From the IMG/VR virus record IMGVR_UViG_3300040807_001487, positions 1 through 64,000 of that record: DNA of 64,000 bases. One strand, given 5' to 3'. Position numbers and translations under genes: made by a program. Of this stretch, positions 60,344 to 64,000 are shown one piece after another. Position 1 is the stretch's first letter. Each line of letters opens with the position of its first letter. A model generated the notes under the pieces. It did no database searches. It had not been told where the DNA came from and worked only from the letters and a program-made list of their open reading frames with translations. Source of the stretch: a virus.

Positions 60344-60361
60344 TACAGTTATATACACCAA
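60344..60361 (-). promoter_or_regulatory. Candidate late promoter element (copy 2)
   Basis: Minus-strand reading gives TAATTGGTGTATATAACTG about 38 bases before the tail tube start, followed by AGGAGAG as the ribosome site. The core matches copy 1 near 28312-28320. The preceding gene ends at 60362, so the element sits in a true gap. Confidence 0.5.
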
Positions 60362-61318
60362 TTAAATGTTATTTTTGATTATTTCCGTCGTTGTTCTGAC
60401 AATTCCGGCGTAAAAATTAGTATTAATCGTGTCCATGCTCTGCACGACCATGTTTAAGAAAGTTAGTCTAAATTCTGGATAATTTGAAACCATATCTGGA
60501 TATCTAAGAGCATTTGAGTTAAGGTATCCATATGGATTTCTAGGTAATTTATCGTCCACCACTATGGAGTTACTGTCAAAAGTAATTATCGTCTTTTCGT
60601 TTTGCATAGATACTAAATCTACCAGTTTATTTCGTGTGTAAGCGTCTTCAGCAATACAGTGGAAAATAACGTCAGTATATACCCACTGGCCACCACCCAA
60701 CTGATAGCCCTTCATGGTTCTTCTGGGGATAACTTCTATTGCTATTGCTGGAAGCTGAACGCGCATTTCTGCTGGCAAAACAACTGTAGATGGATTTGTC
60801 TGATCTAGCGTGTTTCTTTGTAATTCTCTTATAAATGGAACATTGTCGGCATATATTACATTGACATATTTGTAGCTAAAATTGGCTTGTACTTTACTGC
60901 CAGTTGGAATTGGAGTATCAAAAACAACTCTTCCATTATAATGATCAATGTTGTGGGCGAATTGCCCAGTGGTATCATTTGCGTGGAAAACATCATCCAC
61001 GTAAACCCCGCTAACGCCGGGATGGTCTGGATCTGTACTAACTAGCGGCGGCGGCGTGAAAGATACTCCGCTCTGCCAAACCCAGTTTTTCCTGAATCCT
61101 TCCCAAGCCTTTCCAGCTGGATAATTACTATTAGTAGATATTTTTAATTGGCTATAGTCTTGATTTCTTGGAGATACCTGATCTTTTGTTATGTTAAAGA
61201 AGTTGCCCTTTTGTAGTAACCCCCAATCAAAAAACTCAACAAGATTATCCTGCAACTCATTATTAAGAGTTGAGTCAAATATAGTATTGAAGCCTTTTAG
61301 GTTTAGATAATCTGCCAT
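60362..61318 (-). CDS. Tail completion/neck-region protein, 318 residues
   Basis: The protein has mixed alpha/beta structure, with LQDNLVEFFDWGLLQKGNFF near the start and strands such as RVQLPAIAIEVIPRRTMKGY and WVYTDVIFHCIAEDAYTRNK in the middle. Position between neck genes and the tail tube gene fits a tail terminator or connector. A tail sheath was considered and rejected because no sheath signature is visible. No family recognised. Confidence 0.55.
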   Translation of the reverse strand: MADYLNLKGFNTIFDSTLNNELQDNLVEFFDWGLLQKGNFFNITKDQVSPRNQDYSQLKISTNSNYPAGKAWEGFRKNWVWQSGVSFTPPPLVSTDPDHPGVSGVYVDDVFHANDTTGQFAHNIDHYNGRVVFDTPIPTGSKVQANFSYKYVNVIYADNVPFIRELQRNTLDQTNPSTVVLPAEMRVQLPAIAIEVIPRRTMKGYQLGGGQWVYTDVIFHCIAEDAYTRNKLVDLVSMQNEKTIITFDSNSIVVDDKLPRNPYGYLNSNALRYPDMVSNYPEFRLTFLNMVVQSMDTINTNFYAGIVRTTTEIIKNNI

Positions 61319-61944
61319 TATGATAACGCTTTCTTGAATACGTTAAATATGTCTGACTCTTGGCCCTTGCCAATTAACGCCCTAGTTATGAAGTTATTCT
61401 GTACTGTTCCAGAAAATTCTGGAGGTACTCGGAATGTGCCAGTTTTAGTCATATGCCCAAGTCTTGATCTTCCAAGTCCAAGTCCGGGTTCGTAACTATA
61501 GTTAACAACAATAATCCTGTCGCCTTCGGTTAATAACCAATCTAGCCAATGTAAATCGCCCTTAGCGTAATATACGTGGCCAGATGTAAGTCCTAATAGG
61601 TTAATAAATGTTGATGGCTGAAAATATACTAATATGCCGCCATTTAACTTATTGTCTATTCTAGATACACTTGCCGATATTGAATCTTCTACAGCATTTA
61701 TGATATCCTTAACTGCCATTTCGTCAGCGCCCGGAATCAAGCCAAACTGTCCAGATAATGAGTCGGGTGTGCTAGATCTAAGCGACTGAATTTCTGGCTG
61801 GGCTAAAATCCAAGATGATACTAATTTCTTACATTCTCGCTCAATTGAAGGCTTTTTCTTCATTAATAGAACGTTCATTTCCTCTGCTATAGCTTTATTG
61901 ACTTTTCTTTCTATTGACTGTATGCTGTCTGTAAGCTCTATCAC
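61318..61944 (-). CDS. Neck/tail-completion protein, 208 residues
   Basis: It starts with a long helix (IELTDSIQSIERKVNKAIAE, followed by KKKPSIERECKKLVSSWILA) and continues as a beta-rich domain ending in DIFNVFKKALS. It overlaps both neighbouring genes by one to four bases. Placement in the neck block is the only functional hint; it could be a tail-completion protein like HK97 gp10. Confidence 0.5.
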   Translation of the reverse strand: MIELTDSIQSIERKVNKAIAEEMNVLLMKKKPSIERECKKLVSSWILAQPEIQSLRSSTPDSLSGQFGLIPGADEMAVKDIINAVEDSISASVSRIDNKLNGGILVYFQPSTFINLLGLTSGHVYYAKGDLHWLDWLLTEGDRIIVVNYSYEPGLGLGRSRLGHMTKTGTFRVPPEFSGTVQNNFITRALIGKGQESDIFNVFKKALS

Positions 61945-62423
61945 GAAGTTCGCTCCCAGAAACAGGCAAAATACCTCTCCTGCTTAAGACCCATTGGTAT
62001 GTGTTCGCCAAAGCGGGTAAATCTCATTTCCTTAATATCCTTAATGCCCTTGTGGACAATTAATTGTTTGGCGCTAAGAACTGCTTGCAAGTCTGACATA
62101 AAACCTATAGTCTGAATAGAGCCGTTCGGAATATTGAGATTATTATCACCTACGCCTATCCACTCTTTAGCGTCCCAATATACTTTAAGTTTAATATCAG
62201 TTAGTGTTTCCACTTCTCTAATAGTCTTAGTCCCAATGTTGTAATCACCCTCTATGATTGTATTGTTAATAGAGTTGATAACTGGTAGATTATTATCGGG
62301 ATATATAATTTCTTCAATTAGCTCAATTGAAACTAATTGACATATTACTCCAAATATATCAAATGTAGAGTCTATAACATCAAAATATTTATCGAAAACA
62401 GATTGTGGAACACTAATAGGCAT
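61941..62423 (-). CDS. Head closure/neck-like protein, 160 residues
   Basis: The N-terminus (PQSVFDKYFDVIDSTFDIFG, then VICQLVSIE) and the later beta part (IKLKVYWDAKEWIGVGDNNL, then NGSIQTIGFMSDLQAVLSAK) resemble small beta-barrel head-closure proteins. It ends in RYFACFWERTS, overlapping the next gene by four bases. The role is inferred from size, composition and order. Confidence 0.5.
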   Translation of the reverse strand: MPISVPQSVFDKYFDVIDSTFDIFGVICQLVSIELIEEIIYPDNNLPVINSINNTIIEGDYNIGTKTIREVETLTDIKLKVYWDAKEWIGVGDNNLNIPNGSIQTIGFMSDLQAVLSAKQLIVHKGIKDIKEMRFTRFGEHIPMGLKQERYFACFWERTS

Positions 62424-62425
62424 TA

Positions 62426-64000
62426 TTAACTCCCATCAACAATGTTGATATTTTTGTTTTGAAGCGCAAAAAATGCGGTTAAATATTCTGGAGTTGGAGA
62501 AGTAACTGATGCTGGGCCAAAATTAACATCAGTACCTGCTAACATAAATGAAGCTGTTGAACTCCAATCTACACATGTTGCAATAATATTTGTTTCATTA
62601 ACACTTGTGTTTTTGCAAAAATTTCTCATCTTTTCACTAAGCGTAGGTGGTAAAATCCATCCTGCAAAATTCTGATTGAAAGAGGTAGCGTTATTAAACA
62701 TTTCAGAACAATCATTTAAACTTCTAACGTTCCAAGAAGAAACTGAGTGATTAAATACTGAATTATTTTCAAACATGGATGCCATATTCGTACAAGAAGC
62801 TGTATTCCAAGAACTTATATCTTGATTGAATACTGAATCTTTAAACATTCCAAGCATAGTTCTGGGAATTGCCGTATTCCAAGAACTTATATCTTGATTG
62901 AAAAATTGATTTGAATCAAACATGTAATTTAAGTCTACAGCTGATGACATATCCCAGCTAGAAAGTGGCTGACTAAAAGCACAATTACGGAATGTAGAAT
63001 CAAAATTCCAACAACTAGAAACATCCCAAGAGCTTAAATCTTGATTATAGTTTGAATCACAGAAAGTATAAGCAAGTTCTTGTATATTGCTAGTATCCCA
63101 AGTTGATAAGTCTTGAGTAAAAATTTGATTGCCACAGAACAAGAAACTTAAATCTGTAAACCAAGATGGAATTGTTGATGGGACTGATTCTAAATATTTT
63201 AATTGATGATCATCATTTAAATATATATTTCTAATAGTAAGATCGTCTTCTGCAAGATCTACAAAAGAAGGAGTATTAATAGCGTAGCCCCAACTTATTA
63301 TATTTTGATAATACAATGATTGATTTGGATAATTATGAGCTGATGATGTAATAGAACTTGTTAAATCTGTAACAAGATTAGATAAAGTAATATAGTTATT
63401 TGAAGATATATTAACTGTTATAAGTTCTTGAGCTACATTAAGTAAAGAGGCAGATATCCTGTTATTAATAAAATCAATAGTACCTTGTCTCGCGTTTGAA
63501 GTATCAAAGTCTTTACGCATGTATACAAATCCACCATTTTTCGTAATAGAACTACTAGCAGTTGAAAGATATCCACCATTTGGATCTTGGAAAGAAACTG
63601 GTAAAGTTAAAAGTGGCTCCCAAGATAGATTGGCGGCTATAGTTTGATTTTTGCTTTGTGTATTGCCAGCTGAATCAGAACAAGTAATAAATACATTAGT
63701 GATATTAGAATCTTTGTAAGGGCCGTTATTTCTAAGATAAAGATTCATTTGGATAAGTGGCTTGTATACTTTATATACGTTGTATGTAAGTCCTAAACTG
63801 CTAGCTGTAGCTTCATCAATTTCTTCAACATATTCTAATGCAGTAACAACTTTTTTAATATCATTATTAAATGAAAATGATGTTACCTTAAATGAACCAT
63901 CTGGCTCTGGATATAAATCTGGAGCTGGAGTTGTAGTGGTGGTTGTTTGTGAGGCAAAATTCGGTAATAATCCATTGTCAGAAGTTTGAAGGCTAAATGT
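62426..64000 (-). CDS. BspA/DUF285 repeat protein, N-terminus outside the window
   Basis: The minus-strand frame is open through the right edge (no stop codon from 62426 to 64000), so the ATG at 63748 is probably internal and the protein is cut by the window. The extra 84 residues include a threonine-rich linker (QTTTTTTPAP). The last 300 residues carry about seven BspA/DUF285 repeats of 24 residues with the pattern F-N-Q-D-[LI]-S-S-W-[DN]-[TV]-S and a following M-x-x-M-F. Such repeats form solenoids on bacterial surface proteins and phage fibres. Two units share 29 identical bases. It is placed at the head-tail boundary and may be a whisker or adhesive fibre. Confidence 0.7.
   Translation of the reverse strand, partial: TFSLQTSDNGLLPNFASQTTTTTTPAPDLYPEPDGSFKVTSFSFNNDIKKVVTALEYVEEIDEATASSLGLTYNVYKVYKPLIQMNLYLRNNGPYKDSNITNVFITCSDSAGNTQSKNQTIAANLSWEPLLTLPVSFQDPNGGYLSTASSSITKNGGFVYMRKDFDTSNARQGTIDFINNRISASLLNVAQELITVNISSNNYITLSNLVTDLTSSITSSAHNYPNQSLYYQNIISWGYAINTPSFVDLAEDDLTIRNIYLNDDHQLKYLESVPSTIPSWFTDLSFLFCGNQIFTQDLSTWDTSNIQELAYTFCDSNYNQDLSSWDVSSCWNFDSTFRNCAFSQPLSSWDMSSAVDLNYMFDSNQFFNQDISSWNTAIPRTMLGMFKDSVFNQDISSWNTASCTNMASMFENNSVFNHSVSSWNVRSLNDCSEMFNNATSFNQNFAGWILPPTLSEKMRNFCKNTSVNETNIIATCVDWSSTASFMLAGTDVNFGPASVTSPTPEYLTAFFALQNKNINIVDGS
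62802..62902 (-). repeat. Two identical 29-base copies inside the DUF285 region
   Basis: Bases 62802-62830 and 62874-62902 are identical, 72 bases apart, which equals one 24-residue repeat unit. The other units are diverged at base level, so this pair is a recent duplication or gene conversion and a site for repeat-number change. Confidence 0.85.

Noticed and set aside
60362-61318. Tail sheath protein
   Set aside because: Length (318) and sequence lack sheath features, and no candidate of about 450-700 residues lies beside the tube gene.
63762-63989. Plus-strand 75-residue ORF at the right edge
   Set aside because: It lies opposite an open minus-strand frame that continues the DUF285 protein upstream of 63748. 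The plus frame has no ribosome site and looks like a shadow.
1-64000. tRNA genes
   Set aside because: I searched the gaps by eye and found no cloverleaf candidate. Nearly all sequence is coding, so none is claimed.

Overview
The window is a 64-kb piece of an AT-rich, tightly packed genome of a tailed double-stranded DNA phage (Caudoviricetes). It has two convergent gene arms that meet at a bidirectional hairpin terminator near 27.5 kb. No integrase, repressor or other lysogeny gene is visible, so a lytic life style is likely. The host cannot be named from the sequence. The gene set (class II ribonucleotide reductase, PhoH, DUF6356-like protein, sulfotransferase-like protein, many glycosyltransferases) resembles large aquatic phages.

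Left arm (1-27.5 kb, plus strand, almost every gene overlapping or touching the next): nucleotide metabolism (B12-dependent ribonucleotide reductase C-terminus, dUTPase, dNMP kinase), PhoH, a RecA/UvsX-like recombinase, a DnaB-like helicase, a DnaG-like primase, a Cas4/RecB-like Fe-S nuclease, SSB, a possible single-strand annealing protein and a DNA polymerase III alpha subunit. The polymerase is divided into two ORFs, with a DnaQ-type exonuclease and an HNH endonuclease VII-like gene lying between the halves. Interleaved with replication genes is a large sugar/lipid/surface cluster (10.4-14.8 and 19.4-25.6 kb): GT2 and GT4 glycosyltransferases, a PAP2 phosphatase, methyltransferase-like proteins, a sulfotransferase-like protein and a nucleotidyltransferase-like protein. 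Two VSR/DUF559-like nucleases are also present, one of them with the layout of a homing endonuclease.

Right arm (27.5-64 kb, minus strand, read right to left): a surface-repeat protein cut by the window edge, neck/tail-completion proteins, a tail tube protein with an internal duplication, two paralogous proteins at the tail-chaperone position, a 1943-residue tape measure, a 3983-residue giant protein, then hub/baseplate-like and other virion proteins. No contractile sheath was recognised and the tape measure is long, so a long non-contractile tail is plausible. Capsid, portal and terminase genes are not in the window.

The most unusual items are: (i) the giant protein, which carries seven integrin-alpha-like FG-GAP repeats with a von Willebrand A-like segment inserted in repeat 2, recalling the domain order of I-domain integrins, and a further insertion of about 1150 residues between repeats 4 and 5; (ii) the split replicase; (iii) a start-codon-enclosing hairpin before the first chaperone-like gene; and (iv) a shared TATATA-type element before two virion genes that may be a late promoter.
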